A stretch of DNA of 64,000 bases from Aequorivita xiaoshiensis (GTDB lineage Bacteria; Bacteroidota; Bacteroidia; Flavobacteriales; Flavobacteriaceae). The stretch is taken from NCBI RefSeq assembly GCF_022008395.1, contig NZ_JAIRBB010000003.1, positions 124,001-188,000 on the forward strand, given 5' to 3'. Positions within the stretch are counted from its first letter, which is position 1, and each line of letters begins with the position of its first letter. This document shows, in pieces, positions 63,206 to 64,000 of the stretch. The notes under the pieces are model-generated. The model saw only the letters and a program-made list of their open reading frames with translations. It did no database searches and was not told the DNA's origin. The position numbers and the translations under genes were made by a program.

Positions 63206-64000
63206 TTATCCATTAATGGCAACTACACTTTCCACTTGTCCCTTCATTAGTTCTTTAAGCATAGTTTCAATTCCATTTTTTAAAGTTATGGTTGATGAAG
63301 GACATCCGCTACAAGCTCCTTGAAGTACAACCTTAACGGTTTTAGACTTTTGGTTAAAGGAGTCGAACATAATATTGCCCCCGTCTCTTGCTACTGCAGG
63401 CTTAACGTATTCGTTTAAGATAGATATGATTTCTTTTTCTACATCTGAATAATTTTTGTCGTTTTTTTCTAGAGAAGAATCTGCCGAACCAATATTATTC
63501 GAAATATTTGAAGCCTTGCTAATTTCATCTTTCACAATAAGTTTGTCGTCTTGAACATATTGACGAAGAAACTCTCTAATTTCCATAGAAATTTCTTCCC
63601 AATCAATCATATTGTGTTTCGTAACTGAAACATAATTGTTGCTAATAAAAACTTCTTTTACAAATGGAAAATTAAATAACGCTTGTGCCAATGGTGAAAG
63701 AATAGCATCTTCAACACTTTTAAATTCAAAAGTACCTTCCGCTAATGTTTTATTGGCAACAAACTTCATAACCGTTGGGTTTGGTGTACTTTCTGCATAA
63801 ATACTAACTGGAAGTTTTTTTGGAGCTACAACTTCAACTTCGGTCACAGCAGGTCGCCCAGACTTAATATATTCTGAAATAGATTCTGCTACCTCTTCTT
63901 GTACATCCTCCCACTCTACAATATTGTATTTCTCAATGGCAACAAAGTTTTGAGAAATATAAACTGTTTTCACAAAGGGAAGGTAAAAAAGTTGTTGTGC
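63206..64000 (-). CDS. NifU-like Fe-S scaffold protein with tandem Nfu N-domains, 5' partial
   Basis: The open frame runs off the right edge; the GTG at 63973 lies inside a conserved Nfu_N repeat, so the true start is outside. The visible part holds the end of one Nfu_N repeat (AQQLFYLPFVKTVYIS), a complete second repeat (AESTPNPTVMKFVAN through FVKEVFISNNYVSVTK), a linker, and the C-terminal NifU domain (about 170-255). The Fe-S ligands CSGC lie near residue 230 in LQGACSGCPSS. It would build or carry [4Fe-4S] clusters for proteins such as the QueG and ActB encoded here. Confidence 0.93.
   Translation of the reverse strand, partial: AQQLFYLPFVKTVYISQNFVAIEKYNIVEWEDVQEEVAESISEYIKSGRPAVTEVEVVAPKKLPVSIYAESTPNPTVMKFVANKTLAEGTFEFKSVEDAILSPLAQALFNFPFVKEVFISNNYVSVTKHNMIDWEEISMEIREFLRQYVQDDKLIVKDEISKASNISNNIGSADSSLEKNDKNYSDVEKEIISILNEYVKPAVARDGGNIMFDSFNQKSKTVKVVLQGACSGCPSSTITLKNGIETMLKELMKGQVESVVAING

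Noticed and set aside
1-64000. CRISPR arrays, tRNA or rRNA genes, insertion sequences, phage genes, toxin-antitoxin pairs.
   Set aside because: Looked for in intergenic stretches on both strands; no regularly spaced repeats, cloverleaf-like sequences, transposase motifs or paired small ORFs were found.

Overview
The window looks like chromosomal DNA of a gliding or gliding-related member of the Flavobacteriaceae (phylum Bacteroidota). The evidence is AT-rich sequence, several promoter boxes of the Bacteroidota form TAnnTTTG, very few purine-rich ribosome sites, type IX secretion (T9SS) sorting domains, the giant T9SS translocon protein SprA, a RemB-like protein, and an alternative complex III (ActABCDEF) in place of cytochrome bc1. 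The species cannot be named from this sequence alone. Both ends of the window cut a gene: a cupin-like gene at the left and a NifU-like gene at the right. No tRNA, rRNA, CRISPR array, insertion sequence or prophage was recognised.

Layout. 1-3.7 kb: cupin-like enzyme, C45 acyltransferase lipoprotein and phenylacetate-CoA-ligase-like gene. 3.7-4.5 kb: tandem universal stress protein (minus strand). 4.6-9.3 kb: rimP-nusA-infB, with a terminator-like hairpin in its leader. 9.4-11.3 kb: a small accessory, partly decayed patch holding T9SS-sorted proteins and a broken reading frame. 11.3-11.7 kb: SPOR protein (minus). 11.9-23.7 kb: actABCDEF-coxBA, closed by a strong terminator. 23.9-27.2 kb: ruvB, a cytochrome P450 and queG. 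27.2-29.1 kb: BamA/TamA-like outer-membrane protein (minus). 29.3-31.5 kb: maeB. 31.8-40.4 kb: ruvA-sprA-gcvH-vanZ-like. 40.5-44.3 kb: two TonB paralogues followed by a RemB-like outer-membrane protein that carries a related domain. 44.3-45.3 kb: metallo-beta-lactamase-fold hydrolase (minus). 45.4-50.7 kb: the second half of the oxidase locus, with heme O synthase, two subunit III proteins, subunit IV, then a Sco-like, Sco, DUF420 and small CxMC protein set. 50.8-59.1 kb: MacB-type ABC exporter with two adaptors and a TolC protein, then tsaB. 59.1-62.8 kb: minus-strand DUF255 (YyaL-like), MscS and secreted hypothetical genes. 62.8-64 kb: dodecin and a NifU-like protein.

How the genes work together. 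The largest theme is aerobic respiration. Alternative complex III oxidises quinol and passes electrons through its heme subunits to an aa3-type oxidase, for which CoxA and CoxB are encoded in the first block and the subunit III/IV proteins, heme O synthase and copper-delivery factors about 22 kb away. A second theme is the envelope: SprA (T9SS), the RemB-like protein, TonB paralogues, a BamA/TamA-like barrel, the MacB/TolC exporter and MscS. The rest is housekeeping (translation and transcription factors, Holliday-junction helicase, queuosine synthesis, t6A synthesis, Fe-S assembly, glycine cleavage).

The observations I would check first are the TonB/TonB/RemB-like trio sharing a two-cysteine domain, the cysteine-free Sco paralogue and the small CxMC protein beside Sco, the helix-hairpin-helix tail on ActC, the rimP leader hairpin, a possible small RNA after coxA, and two export-signal reading frames (T9SS CTD protein and DUF255 protein) that have lost a recognisable start codon. 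I see no clear-cut new defence or mobile system here.
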